From Nocardioides sp. URHA0020 (GTDB lineage Bacteria > Actinomycetota > Actinomycetes > Propionibacteriales > Nocardioidaceae): a stretch of 64,000 nt of DNA. The stretch covers positions 141,143 through 205,142 of the forward strand of contig NZ_KK211171.1 in the NCBI RefSeq assembly GCF_000620705.1. The letters are read 5' to 3'. Below the pieces are notes generated by a model. It was not told the DNA's origin and made no database searches. It was given only the letters and a program-made list of their open reading frames with translations. Shown piece after piece: positions 7,193-15,900 of this stretch. The translations under genes were made by a program, and so were the position numbers. Each line of letters begins with the position of its first letter. Positions within the stretch are counted from its first letter, which is position 1.

Positions 7193-9765
7193 ACGGTCAC
7201 GCCGTGGGACCGAACCCGCTCGACCGGGGACGGTTCCCGATCGAGCCGTGGGCGCTGGTCGAGACGGGCTACCGGCCCGACGACCTGGGCGTCACCGAGA
7301 CCCTCTTCTCGGTGGCCAACGGCTACCTGGGCATGCGCGGCAACCCGGAGGAGGGGCGGCCGTCGTACGCCCACGGCACCTTCCTCAACGGCTTCCACGA
7401 GACCTGGCCGATCCGCCACGCGGAGGCGGCCTTCGGCTTCGCCCGGACCGGTCAGACGCTGGTCAACGTGCCCGACACCAAGGTCATGAAGATCTACGTC
7501 GACGACGAGCCGCTGACCTTCGGCACCGCCGACCTGGAGCACTACGAGCGCTGTCTCGACTTCCGTGACGGCGTGCTGCGGCGCAGCCTGATCTGGCGTA
7601 CGCCGTCGGGCAAGCGCGTGCGCATCGACTCCACCCGCATGGTGTCGATGACCCAGCGTCACCTGGCGATCATGACCCTCGAGGTCGAGGTGCTGACCGG
7701 TGACGCTCCGATCGTGATCTCGTCGCAGATCCTCAACCGCCAGGACGGCGTCGACGAGTACCGGATGCCGTCGTCGGCCGCCGGCGAGGTCGTCGACCCA
7801 CGCAAGGCCGGTGCCTTCGGCGCGCGCGTCCTGCTCCCCCGGATGAGCTACGCGACCGACGACCGGCTGATGCTGGGCTACCAGTGCGCGCACTCCGGCA
7901 TGACCGTCGCCGTGTCGGCCGACCACTCGCTGCACACCAGCGACGAGTTCGAGATCGTGGCCCGCGCCGAGGACGACCTGGCCAAGGTCGTCTACCGGGT
8001 CGACGCCACGCAGGGCACCACCATGCGGCTGCAGAAGACCGTCGCCTACCACTCCTCGCGCGGGGTGCCGGTGCGCGAGCTGTCCGACCGCTGCGACCGG
8101 ACCCTCGACCGGGCCGCCCGGCACGGCCTGGCGCACTACGTCGCCGACCAGCGTGGGTGGTACGCCGACTTCTGGGACGCCGCCGACGTCGAGATCGGCG
8201 GCGAGAGCGACGAGCAGCGGGCGGTGCAGCAGGCGACCCGCTACAACCTCTTCAGCCTCGCCCAGGCCAGCGGCCGGATCGACGGCCTCGGCGTGCCCGC
8301 GAAGGGGGTGACCGGCTCCGGCTACGAGGGCCACTACTTCTGGGACACCGAGGTCTACGTCATCCCGTTCCTCACCTACACGCAGCCGGAGGTGGCGCGC
8401 AACGCGCTGCACTTCCGCTCGGTGATGCTGCCGGCCGCCCGCGAGCGGGCGCGCGAGATGGCGCAGAGCGGAGCGATGTTCCCGTGGCGCACCATCAACG
8501 GCGAGGAGGCGTCGGCGTACTACGCCGCCGGGTCGGCGCAGGTCCACATCGACGCCGACATCGCCTACGCCCTGATCAAGTATGTCCGGGCCACCGGCGA
8601 CGAGGGCTTCCTGGTCCGCGAGGGCATCGACATCCTCGTCGAGACCGCCCGGATGTGGGCCGACCTGGGCTTCTGGCGCAGCAACGGCGACGAGTCCTTC
8701 CACATCCACGGCGTGACCGGGCCGGACGAGTACACGACCGTCGTCAACAACAACCTCTTCACCAACGTGATGGCGCGCTTCAACCTCGAGCAGGCCGTCG
8801 CCTCGGTCGAGCGGATCCGGAGCGCCTACCCGCAGGACTACGTCCGGGTCGCGGCCCGGCTCGGCCTGTCCGACGAGGAGACCGAGGAGTGGCGGGCCTG
8901 CGCGGCCGGCATGACGATCCCCTTCGACGAGGGCCTCGGCATCCACCCGCAGGACGACTTCTTCCTCGACCGCGAGGTCTGGGACCTGTCCAAGACGCCG
9001 TCGGAGCTGCGGCCGCTGCTGCTGCACTACCACCCGCTGGTGATCTACCGGTTCCAGGTGCTCAAGCAGGCCGACGTCGTGCTCGCGCTCTTCCTGCAGG
9101 GCGACCGCTTCTCGCTGGAGGAGAAGCGCGCCGACTTCGAGTACTACGACCCGATCACCACCGGCGACTCCACCCTCTCGGCCGTCGTGCAGTCCGTGAT
9201 CGCGGCCGAGGTCGGCTACCACGAGGCGGCCCTGCACTACTTCCACGAGTCGTTGTACGTCGACCTGATGAACCTGCACGGCAACACCGTCGACGGCCTC
9301 CACGTCGCGTCGACCGGCGGCGTCTGGAGCGCGCTGGTCTTCGGCTTCGGCGGCATGCGCGACCACGCCGGCCTGCTCAGCTTCGACCCGCGCCTGCCCG
9401 CCACGTGGCCGGCGCTGCGCTTCCGCTTCTGCTGGCAGGGCTCGCGGGTGCTCGTCGACCTGACCGAGGACCGGATCACGTTCAGCCTCGCCGACCCCTC
9501 GTCGGCCGACGTGGCGCTGAGCGTGCGCGGCACGTCGTACGTCGTCACCGGTGCGGCGCCGCTGGTGGTCGCGCTCGACGACCAGGGGGACCGGATCGAC
9601 GGGCTCCTCGGCGACCACCCGGTCATCGGCGGCACCCGCGCCGACGGCAGCACGATCACCGCCGGCGTGCCGGACCCGATCCTGCCGCCCGACGAGTTCG
9701 AGGCCACCGGCGAGCTGCCGATCTACGCACCGGAGATCACGGCCTCGCAGGCGTCGCAGTTCTGA
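7189..9765 (+). CDS. Glycoside hydrolase family 65 disaccharide phosphorylase
   Basis: 858 aa. Predicted inverting phosphorolysis of an alpha-glucosyl disaccharide (maltose, trehalose, kojibiose or nigerose) to glucose plus beta-glucose 1-phosphate. N-terminal beta-sandwich at about 1-290, (alpha/alpha)6 barrel at about 330-720 with GYEGHYFWDTEVYVIPFL and general acid E in HGVTGPDEYTTVVNNN, then a C-terminal jelly roll. ATG at 7189 overlaps the mutase stop, so the pair is translationally coupled; the frame stays open upstream but that part is antisense-like low-information sequence. Specificity cannot be told from sequence alone. Confidence 0.9.
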   Translation: MNGHAVGPNPLDRGRFPIEPWALVETGYRPDDLGVTETLFSVANGYLGMRGNPEEGRPSYAHGTFLNGFHETWPIRHAEAAFGFARTGQTLVNVPDTKVMKIYVDDEPLTFGTADLEHYERCLDFRDGVLRRSLIWRTPSGKRVRIDSTRMVSMTQRHLAIMTLEVEVLTGDAPIVISSQILNRQDGVDEYRMPSSAAGEVVDPRKAGAFGARVLLPRMSYATDDRLMLGYQCAHSGMTVAVSADHSLHTSDEFEIVARAEDDLAKVVYRVDATQGTTMRLQKTVAYHSSRGVPVRELSDRCDRTLDRAARHGLAHYVADQRGWYADFWDAADVEIGGESDEQRAVQQATRYNLFSLAQASGRIDGLGVPAKGVTGSGYEGHYFWDTEVYVIPFLTYTQPEVARNALHFRSVMLPAARERAREMAQSGAMFPWRTINGEEASAYYAAGSAQVHIDADIAYALIKYVRATGDEGFLVREGIDILVETARMWADLGFWRSNGDESFHIHGVTGPDEYTTVVNNNLFTNVMARFNLEQAVASVERIRSAYPQDYVRVAARLGLSDEETEEWRACAAGMTIPFDEGLGIHPQDDFFLDREVWDLSKTPSELRPLLLHYHPLVIYRFQVLKQADVVLALFLQGDRFSLEEKRADFEYYDPITTGDSTLSAVVQSVIAAEVGYHEAALHYFHESLYVDLMNLHGNTVDGLHVASTGGVWSALVFGFGGMRDHAGLLSFDPRLPATWPALRFRFCWQGSRVLVDLTEDRITFSLADPSSADVALSVRGTSYVVTGAAPLVVALDDQGDRIDGLLGDHPVIGGTRADGSTITAGVPDPILPPDEFEATGELPIYAPEITASQASQF

Positions 9766-9775
9766 CGCGCCCGGG

Positions 9776-10468
9776 TCAGGCGGTGAGCCGCCAGCCGGCG
9801 ACGTCGAGCAGGAAGTGGGAGAGCACGAGCGCGCCCAGGTAGAACGTCGACACGGCCAGGGCCGCACCGGTGCGCGCCGGCAGCGAGCGGTGCCGGACGT
9901 GGGCGAAGGCCGTGGCGGCCGCCCAGCCCAGCGCCGCCTCCGCCGGTACGACGTACACCGCCACCCCGAGCAGCCGGTGGGTGTCCCCCGTCGGCTCCCA
10001 CAGTCCCAGGGTCGGGGCGAGGAGCTCGGCACCGAGGAAGATCACGCCCGCGAGCACCGCGGCGTGCCCCGGCCGACCGCCGCTCAGGGCGACCGCGGCG
10101 AAGAGCGGCGCCACCCACATCGCGGCCATCGCCAGCGGGATCACGTCGTCCACGCGGGGACCGCCGTGGTCGGGGAAGCGCAGCGTGCCGACCAGGTCGG
10201 CGAGCACCCAGTCCGGCAGCACCTGGAAGACCGAGACCAGTGCGACGAACCCGGCCAGCGCCAGCAGGTCGGCGCGACCCGTCGCGCGGCAAACCGCGAG
10301 CAGCGCGACGACGTACGCCACGACGAGCAGGAGGACCCCCCAGCCCTGCGCGGGCGCACCCAGCGACAACGCGACCGCGCCCCCGACCAAGAGCCCGGCG
10401 TGGACACCGATGATCGGCCCGAGTCCCTCGCGGGACGTGAGGTCGGGCGGGCTGAGGGTCGCGGTCAC
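9776..10468 (-). CDS. Multi-pass membrane protein of unknown function
   Basis: 230 aa with about seven hydrophobic segments, for example GVHAGLLVGGAVALSLG, VLLLVVAYVVALLAV and AVLAGVIFLGAELLA, plus acidic loop motifs VLPDWVLADLVGTLRFPDHGGP and LWEPTGDTHRLLG. Not recognised; the pattern loosely recalls integral membrane enzymes of lipid or carotenoid metabolism, but this is weak. GTG 10468 is chosen because TACCTT (10476-10481) precedes it by 7 nt, rather than the TTG at 10492. Convergent with GH65, ending 10 bp from its stop. Confidence 0.7.
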   Translation of the reverse strand: MTATLSPPDLTSREGLGPIIGVHAGLLVGGAVALSLGAPAQGWGVLLLVVAYVVALLAVCRATGRADLLALAGFVALVSVFQVLPDWVLADLVGTLRFPDHGGPRVDDVIPLAMAAMWVAPLFAAVALSGGRPGHAAVLAGVIFLGAELLAPTLGLWEPTGDTHRLLGVAVYVVPAEAALGWAAATAFAHVRHRSLPARTGAALAVSTFYLGALVLSHFLLDVAGWRLTA

Positions 10469-10475
10469 GCTCGCC

Positions 10476-10481
10476 AAGGTA
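10476..10481 (-). promoter_or_regulatory. -10 box of the 9776-10468 membrane protein gene (leaderless)
   Basis: TACCTT on the minus strand, 7 nt before GTG 10468. Confidence 0.4.
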
Positions 10482-10536
10482 GCGGTGACCAAACCCGCGG
10501 ATCCGTGAAATCGCGGTGCCGGGAGACGATCTGTGA

Positions 10537-10596
10537 TCAGGACTCGGCGACCTTCTTGAGCCGGGTCGGTCCCTTCTCGACGTCCTTGCCGCTCAT
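10537..10596 (-). CDS. Putative 19-aa small protein coupled to the BNR protein
   Basis: ATG at 10596 overlaps the stop of the upstream BNR/Asp-box gene as ATGA, the coupling used by real gene pairs throughout this window. It encodes 19 residues, Lys/Glu-rich and hydrophilic (MSGKDVEKGPTRLKKVAES), with no signal peptide or metal motif. It may be a true small protein or a chance short frame; only the overlap supports it. Confidence 0.35.
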   Translation of the reverse strand: MSGKDVEKGPTRLKKVAES

Positions 10597-11687
10597 GCCG
10601 GGATCCTCGCGGCCCGGACGACCATCACGTCGGGCAGGTCGGCCACGACCTGGCTCCAGGTCTCGCCCTCGTCGGCCGTGCTCCAGACGGCGCCGTTGCG
10701 GGCGCCGAAGTAGAGCCCGGCGTGCTCGTGGTCGTCGGCGCACATCGCGTCGCGCATCACCGCGACGTAGAAGGAGTCGGGCAGGCCCTGGCCGAGCGGC
10801 TCCCACGTCTCCCCGGCGTCGCGGGAGCGCCAGACGCGGGCCTTCGCCTCGGGCGGGTAGCGCTTGTCGCCGCCGTTGATCGGGAAGACGAAGATCGTGT
10901 CCGGCTCGTGCGGGTGCACCACGATCGGGAAGCCGAAGTCGGCCGGGAGCCCGTCGGCGATCGACTTCCAGACCTCGCCCTCGTCGTCGGAGCGGTAGAC
11001 CCCGCCGTGGTTCTGCAGGTAGAGCCGCTCGGGGCGGCTCGGGTGCCGGGTGATCTTGTGGACGCACTGCCCGAACTCCGGGTACTGCTGGCCCTCCGGC
11101 AGGAACTCCGCCCGGATCCCGTGGTTGCGCGGGTCCCACGAGGCACCACCGTCGCTCGTGCGGTAGACGCCGCCGGTCGACAGCGCAGCGATGACGCTCT
11201 GCGGGTCGGTGGGGTGCGGCAGCACGGTGTGGAAGGCCTGGCCACCGAAGCCGGCCTCCCACTGGGTCCGGTGCGGGTGGTCCCACAGCGCCTGCTCGAG
11301 CCGGAACGTCTCACCGCGGTCCGACGAGCGCCACACCGCTGCGGGCTCGGTGCCGGCGTACACGACGTCGTCCTCGGCACCCGGCACCAGCTGCCAGACC
11401 CGCTCGACGGTGGCGTCGGCGCCCTCCGGGAAGCGGACAGCGCCGTTGGGCGTCTCCTGCCAGCTCGCACCCAGGTCGTCGGAGCGCCACACCTGAGGGC
11501 CGAGCCAGCTCGACGAGGACCCGACGAGCAGCCGGGGTACGGCGCCGCGGGTGTCGACGAGGCAGGAGTAGACCTCCTCCATGTCGAAGTGCGGTCCGCT
11601 GAACTCCCAGTCCACGCGGTCCTCGTCCGACGTGCCGATCCACAGGCCCTTGCGGGTCCCGACCATCAACAGCGTCCGGTCTGCCAT
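10593..11687 (-). CDS. BNR/Asp-box beta-propeller protein (sialidase/photosystem-assembly-like fold)
   Basis: 364 aa without signal peptide, so cytosolic. Six Asp-box repeats of the form S/T-x-D-x-G-x-x-W/F are spread along the chain: SDDLGASW, SSDRGETF, TSDGGASW, SDDEGEVW, SRDAGETW and TADEGETW. This predicts a six- or seven-bladed propeller. The repeat alone does not prove sialidase activity, and no sialidase Arg triad or FRIP motif is obvious. ATG start has a GGAGGCGGC ribosome-binding site. Divergent from the EamA gene. Function unknown. Confidence 0.8.
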   Translation of the reverse strand: MADRTLLMVGTRKGLWIGTSDEDRVDWEFSGPHFDMEEVYSCLVDTRGAVPRLLVGSSSSWLGPQVWRSDDLGASWQETPNGAVRFPEGADATVERVWQLVPGAEDDVVYAGTEPAAVWRSSDRGETFRLEQALWDHPHRTQWEAGFGGQAFHTVLPHPTDPQSVIAALSTGGVYRTSDGGASWDPRNHGIRAEFLPEGQQYPEFGQCVHKITRHPSRPERLYLQNHGGVYRSDDEGEVWKSIADGLPADFGFPIVVHPHEPDTIFVFPINGGDKRYPPEAKARVWRSRDAGETWEPLGQGLPDSFYVAVMRDAMCADDHEHAGLYFGARNGAVWSTADEGETWSQVVADLPDVMVVRAARIPA

Positions 11688-11717
11688 GCCGCCTCCTCGG
11701 TCCGTCGAGCATTCTCC

Positions 11718-11723
11718 TAGATT
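11718..11723 (+). promoter_or_regulatory. -10 box of the EamA transporter gene (leaderless)
   Basis: TAGATT, then GACCCG, then GTG 11730: spacing of 6 nt, no ribosome-binding site. Confidence 0.55.
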
Positions 11724-11729
11724 GACCCG

Positions 11730-12602
11730 GTGACCGGTAGAGACTCATCGCTTCGCCTGGTCTCCCCCGTCTGGCTGGTCCTGGTCGGGATCCTGTCGGT
11801 GCAGTTCGGGGCCGGCATCGCCAAGAGCCTCTTCGACGAGATCTCCCCGACCACGATCGTGTGGCTGCGGCTCGTGACCAGCGCCGTCGTGCTGGTCGCC
11901 ATCGCCCGACCGGTGCTGCGTGGTCGCTCCCGCTCGGACTGGATGGTCGTGCTGGCCTTCGGCGTCTGCCTCGGGGTGATGAACTGGGCGATCTACCAGG
12001 CCTTCGCCCGGATCCCGCTCGGCATCGCGGTGACGCTGGAGTTCATCGGCCCGCTGACCCTGGCGGTGATCGGGTCTCGGCGGGTGCGCGACCTGCTGTG
12101 GGTGCTGCTGGCCGGGCTCGGTGTCGCGGTGCTCGGGCTGGAGGGCGGCGGCGACGTCAACCTGGCGGGCGTGCTCTTCGCGCTGCTCGCCGGGGCGATG
12201 TGGGCGTCGTACATCCTCCTGGCCGGGCAGACCGGGCAGCGCTGGCCCGGCTTCGACGGACTGGCGCTGGCCAGCGTCGTGGCCACCGTGCTGCTGACGC
12301 CGCTCGCGATCGGCGAGGGCGGCGGCGACCTGCTCGACCCGCGGATCCTGCTCCTGGGCGCCGCGGTCGGGCTGCTGTCGTCGGTGGTGCCCTACTCGTG
12401 CGAGCTGGTCGCGCTGCGCTCGATCAGGGCGTCGGTCTTCTCGATCCTGATGAGCCTCGAGCCCGCGGCCGCGGCCCTGGCCGGGATCATCGTGCTGGAC
12501 GAGTTCCTCACCTGGGAGCAGTGGCTCGCGATGACCTTCGTCGTCGTCGCCTCCGTCGGCGCCACCCGCTCCTCCCGCACGCTCGCCCCCGCGCCGGACT
12601 GA
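11730..12602 (+). CDS. EamA/DMT-family transporter (RhtA-like exporter)
   Basis: 290 aa with ten predicted membrane helices in two EamA repeats (about 15-140 and 150-280). The motifs GIAVTLEFIGPLTLAVIGSRR and SLEPAAAALAGIIVLDEFLTWEQ match the RhtA-type threonine/homoserine exporters of the drug/metabolite superfamily. Start is the GTG placed 6 nt after TAGATT. Substrate is inferred only from family; many members have none assigned. Confidence 0.85.
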   Translation: MTGRDSSLRLVSPVWLVLVGILSVQFGAGIAKSLFDEISPTTIVWLRLVTSAVVLVAIARPVLRGRSRSDWMVVLAFGVCLGVMNWAIYQAFARIPLGIAVTLEFIGPLTLAVIGSRRVRDLLWVLLAGLGVAVLGLEGGGDVNLAGVLFALLAGAMWASYILLAGQTGQRWPGFDGLALASVVATVLLTPLAIGEGGGDLLDPRILLLGAAVGLLSSVVPYSCELVALRSIRASVFSILMSLEPAAAALAGIIVLDEFLTWEQWLAMTFVVVASVGATRSSRTLAPAPD

Positions 12603-12744
12603 GACCGGCCCGACGAGACCGGGAGACCGGTGCCGCATGGAGTCCCGGCCGGGGGCTACCAGGCGGCATCCGGTCGCTGGCTGCCTCGGGAGCGCGGACG
12701 TCATGGGAGAGCGGCCCGGGTACTCCAACGTCCTAGGGAAGACC

Positions 12745-15432
12745 ATGAGGAGAACATCACGCACCATCGCGACATGTCTGGCAGGGGCGATCGCCATCAC
12801 CCTGCCGGTCCCGGCCCACGCAGCCACCGACCACCACCCCGACCAGCGCAGCCGGTTCACCGGGCCTCGCAGCGAGCCACCCCGGGTCGCCCCCGACCAC
12901 CGCTTGCTGCCGGTCACCCGCTGGGACCGCTCACCGGCCGTCGAGCGGCGGGTGAACGCCCTGCTCGCGCAGATGACGACCGAGGAGAAGGCCGATCTCG
13001 CGACCGGTGAGCTGAACAACAACTTCGGCTTCTACAACAACCCGATCCCGCGACTGGGCATCCCCGCCCAGACCATGGCCGACGGACCCATCGGCGTACG
13101 CGTCGCCAACCCCGCCGTCGACCGCAGGACGACCCAGCTCCCCTCCGGATCCTCCCTGGCCGCCAGCTTCGACACCAGCCTCGCCCGCCGGTACGGCGTG
13201 GTCCTCGGCCGCGAGTCGTTGCGCACCGGTCACAACGTGCTGCTGGGGCCCACCCTCGACATCACCCGGACGCCCCTGTGGGGACGCTCGTTCGAGGGCT
13301 TCGGCGAGGACCCGCTGGTCTCCGGGCTCACCGGCAGCCAGGTGGCGCTCGGCATCCAGGACTACCCGGTCATCGCGACGCTCAAGCACCCCTTCGCCTA
13401 CAACCAGGAGACCGACAGGTTCGACGTCGACGCCCGGGTCTCGGAGCGGGCGCTGCAGGAGATCTACCTGCGACCGTTCGGCATCGCGCAGCGCAAAGCC
13501 CACCCGGGAGCGATGATGTGCTCCTTCAACCAGATCAACGGCGCCCACGCATGCGAGAGCCCGCTGATGAACACCCTGCTCAAGCAGCAGCTGCGCTTCC
13601 GCGGGTTCGTGATGAGCGACTACAACGCGACCCCGAGCACGGTCCAGGCCGCCAACAACGGGCTCGACCAGGAGCAGCCGGGCGACCAGGGTCCCGGCTC
13701 GGCGAACTTCGGGGAGCGCCTCGTCGCGGCGGTCCAGGCGGGCGACGTGTCCATGGCCCGGCTCAACGACATGGCGCGACGGATCCTGCGACCCATGATC
13801 GGTCTCGGTCTGCTCGACACGCCGGCGACCGTCGGCCCGTGGCCGAAGAAGGCCGACGACACGACCGCCCGCACCATCGCCGCGCGCGGCATGGTGCTGC
13901 TGAAGAACGCCGAGAAGGTGCTGCCGCTGCGGAGGAACGGACGGTCGATCGCGGTCATCGGGCCCGACGCCGACAACATCTCCGCCCAGGGAGGCGGCTC
14001 CTCGCAGAACACCTTCCCGACCGCCTCCGTCAGTCCGCTGGAGGGGATCCGGGCCGCCGCACGCGGGTCCCAGGTGACGTACTCGCCCGGCGTCGACGGG
14101 ATCTCCGAGGGCGACCTGCTGCCGGGACCGGCTCCCGTGCCGTCCACGGTCCTGAGCCCCGCGGCCGGGAGTCGCGAGGACGGGCTCACGGCGCAGTACT
14201 GGTCGAACGCCAGCTTCTCCGGTGAGCCGCACCTGAGCCAGGTGGATCCGAACGCCAACGTGAACTTCGGGTTCCAGAACTTCCCCGGCTTCAACGCCGC
14301 GTCACCGAAGATCCCGACCGTGCGCGGGGACTTCGCCCTGCTCGGCGACCTCTCCGCGCGGTGGACCGGGGTCTTCACGGCACCGAGGGCAGCGACGTAC
14401 ACGCTGGGACTCACCGCCCGCGGCGACGCCACCCTCTACGTCAACGGCACCCGCTTCGTGCAGCACACCGGCGCACTGTCATCGGTCTCGAAGCAGATCC
14501 GCCTGCGCAAGAACCAGGAGCTCGACATCCGCATCGACTACTCGGCAGCCGCGGCGAGCTCCTACCAGGGCGGCCAGGTCCGGTTCTTCTGGAGGCACCC
14601 GGACTCCGTCACGACACCGAAGATCGACGCTGCGGTCGCGGCCGCACGCCGGGCGCGCACCGCCGTGGTCGTCGTGCGTGACTACGAGACCGAGGGCTAC
14701 GACCGCCCCAGCCTGGTCCTGCCCAAGGAGCAGGAGCAGCTGATCCGGAAGGTCGCGGCGGTCAATCCCCGCACGGTCGTGGTCGTCGAGACCGGCACCG
14801 TGTCCCGGGTGTCCCCGTGGATCGGGCGGGTCGAGGGCGCGATCCAGGCCTGGTACCCGGGCCAGCGACAGGGCAACGCGATCGCCGACGTGATGTTCGG
14901 GCGGGTGAACCCGTCCGGCCACCTGCCGGCGACGATCCCGCAGAGCGACCGCCAGGTGCCCAAGATCGGGACCGGCGTCACCCGCTTCACTGAAGGCGTG
15001 TTCGTCGGCTACCGCGGATATCTGCGCAGCGGAGCGCGGCCGAGCTTCGCCTTCGGCCACGGTCTGTCGTACACCCGGTTCCGGTTCGACCGGCTCAGCG
15101 CCCGTCTCGCCGCGGGTGCGAACCCGGACATCCTGGTGCGGCTCCGCCTGCGCAACGTCGGCGACCGGACCGGCCGGGCGGTCCCGCAGATCTACCTGGG
15201 ACGTCTCCCGGGCGGGCCGGCCACGCCGACGCGTCAGCTCGCCGGCTACCGGTCCGTGCCGCTGAGGGCGGGGGCGAGCCGGGTCGTGACGATCCGGGTG
15301 CCCCGGGAGGCCGCCTCCTACTGGGACAGCCAGCGGGACCGCTGGGTCACCCCCCACGGCCGCCTGCGGGTGGTCGTCGGGCACCGGGTGACCGATGTCG
15401 CCGACTCGACGACGGTGCGGGTCACCCGCTGA
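12745..15432 (+). CDS. Secreted GH3 beta-glycosidase with PA14 insertion
   Basis: 895 aa extracellular glycosidase. Signal peptide residues 1-27 (RRTSRTIATCLAGAIAITLPVPAHA). GH3 N-domain with LGPTLDITRTPLWGRSFEGF, substrate KH pair in TLKHPFAYNQE, and nucleophile Asp in GFVMSDYNATPS; the PA14 domain is at about residues 475-615; then the GH3 C-domain and a fibronectin III-like end (about 810-895). The usual KHFxxNNQE reads KHPFAYNQE here, an unusual subsite. ATG 12745 has an AGGGAA site 4 nt upstream and begins the signal peptide. A strong hairpin terminator follows (15451-15485). Likely acts on beta-glucosides or oligosaccharides outside the cell. Confidence 0.88.
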   Translation: MRRTSRTIATCLAGAIAITLPVPAHAATDHHPDQRSRFTGPRSEPPRVAPDHRLLPVTRWDRSPAVERRVNALLAQMTTEEKADLATGELNNNFGFYNNPIPRLGIPAQTMADGPIGVRVANPAVDRRTTQLPSGSSLAASFDTSLARRYGVVLGRESLRTGHNVLLGPTLDITRTPLWGRSFEGFGEDPLVSGLTGSQVALGIQDYPVIATLKHPFAYNQETDRFDVDARVSERALQEIYLRPFGIAQRKAHPGAMMCSFNQINGAHACESPLMNTLLKQQLRFRGFVMSDYNATPSTVQAANNGLDQEQPGDQGPGSANFGERLVAAVQAGDVSMARLNDMARRILRPMIGLGLLDTPATVGPWPKKADDTTARTIAARGMVLLKNAEKVLPLRRNGRSIAVIGPDADNISAQGGGSSQNTFPTASVSPLEGIRAAARGSQVTYSPGVDGISEGDLLPGPAPVPSTVLSPAAGSREDGLTAQYWSNASFSGEPHLSQVDPNANVNFGFQNFPGFNAASPKIPTVRGDFALLGDLSARWTGVFTAPRAATYTLGLTARGDATLYVNGTRFVQHTGALSSVSKQIRLRKNQELDIRIDYSAAAASSYQGGQVRFFWRHPDSVTTPKIDAAVAAARRARTAVVVVRDYETEGYDRPSLVLPKEQEQLIRKVAAVNPRTVVVVETGTVSRVSPWIGRVEGAIQAWYPGQRQGNAIADVMFGRVNPSGHLPATIPQSDRQVPKIGTGVTRFTEGVFVGYRGYLRSGARPSFAFGHGLSYTRFRFDRLSARLAAGANPDILVRLRLRNVGDRTGRAVPQIYLGRLPGGPATPTRQLAGYRSVPLRAGASRVVTIRVPREAASYWDSQRDRWVTPHGRLRVVVGHRVTDVADSTTVRVTR

Positions 15433-15450
15433 CGCCGCCGTCCTACTGAG

Positions 15451-15485
15451 CACGTGGGCCGCCCGAGGACCGGGCGGCCCACGTG
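15451..15485 (+). terminator. Strong hairpin terminator after the GH3 gene
   Basis: Perfect 15-bp stem CACGTGGGCCGCCCG / CGGGCGGCCCACGTG around a 5-nt loop, 19 bp past the GH3 stop codon. No T-run follows, as is common in actinobacteria. Confidence 0.75.
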
Positions 15486-15600
15486 TGCGCGCGGCCGGAT
15501 CCGTTCACCCAACCGTCACACGACGTTGACCGCAGAGGAGCCGTCGACCTCCTAGCGTGGGAGCACGTTGTCACTCGGGGACACTGATGGGGAGCTCGCG

Positions 15601-15822
15601 ATGCACCTGCTACCGCGCCGCGCCGCACGACCGGTCGACCGAGCGGTGGCGGCCGTACGACGGTGGCCCGTCGAGTCCCAGCAGCGCTCTCGCCGCAACG
15701 CCATGATCGCCTCCACCGCTCTCGCACAACGGCGTGCGGAGCTCCACGACGTCGAGGACTTCCTGGCCGCCCGCGGTCACTCCCCGGCGCCGGAGGTCGC
15801 AGCCCAGGCTGCACACGGCTGA
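15601..15822 (+). CDS. Small basic hypothetical protein
   Basis: 73 aa from ATG 15601, which has a good GGGGAG site 6 nt upstream; an in-frame ATG at 15568 is less likely. The N-terminal half is Arg-rich (PRRAARPVDRAVAAVRR) and the middle is a probable helix (AMIASTALAQRRAELHDVEDFLAARG). No signal or membrane segment. A TAGCGT -10-like hexamer at 15553 could start its mRNA. Unknown function; it sits alone between a terminator and the dehydrogenase gene. Confidence 0.55.
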   Translation: MHLLPRRAARPVDRAVAAVRRWPVESQQRSRRNAMIASTALAQRRAELHDVEDFLAARGHSPAPEVAAQAAHG

Positions 15823-15888
15823 GCCTGCCGGGCTGGAACGGCCTCTCCCCGGTGCCGTCCGGCGGGCTCAGCCTCACCTGCGCGTGCG

Positions 15889-15894
15889 TAGGGT
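15889..15894 (+). promoter_or_regulatory. -10 box of the sugar dehydrogenase gene (leaderless)
   Basis: TAGGGT, 6 nt (TCCGAC), then ATG 15901. No ribosome-binding site. Confidence 0.55.
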
Positions 15895-15900
15895 TCCGAC

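Noticed and set aside
6667..10032. Long open frame on the minus strand opposite the GH65 gene
   Set aside because: No recognisable domain, Arg/Val/Asp-rich shadow composition; the plus strand encodes complete mutase and GH65 proteins.
10593..11687. Calling the BNR/Asp-box protein a sialidase
   Set aside because: Asp-boxes are structural; no Arg triad or signal peptide, so enzyme activity is not supported.
12603..12744. Possible riboswitch or structured leader before the GH3 gene
   Set aside because: GC-rich with several short inverted pieces but no match to a known aptamer core; only a ribosome-binding site is clear.
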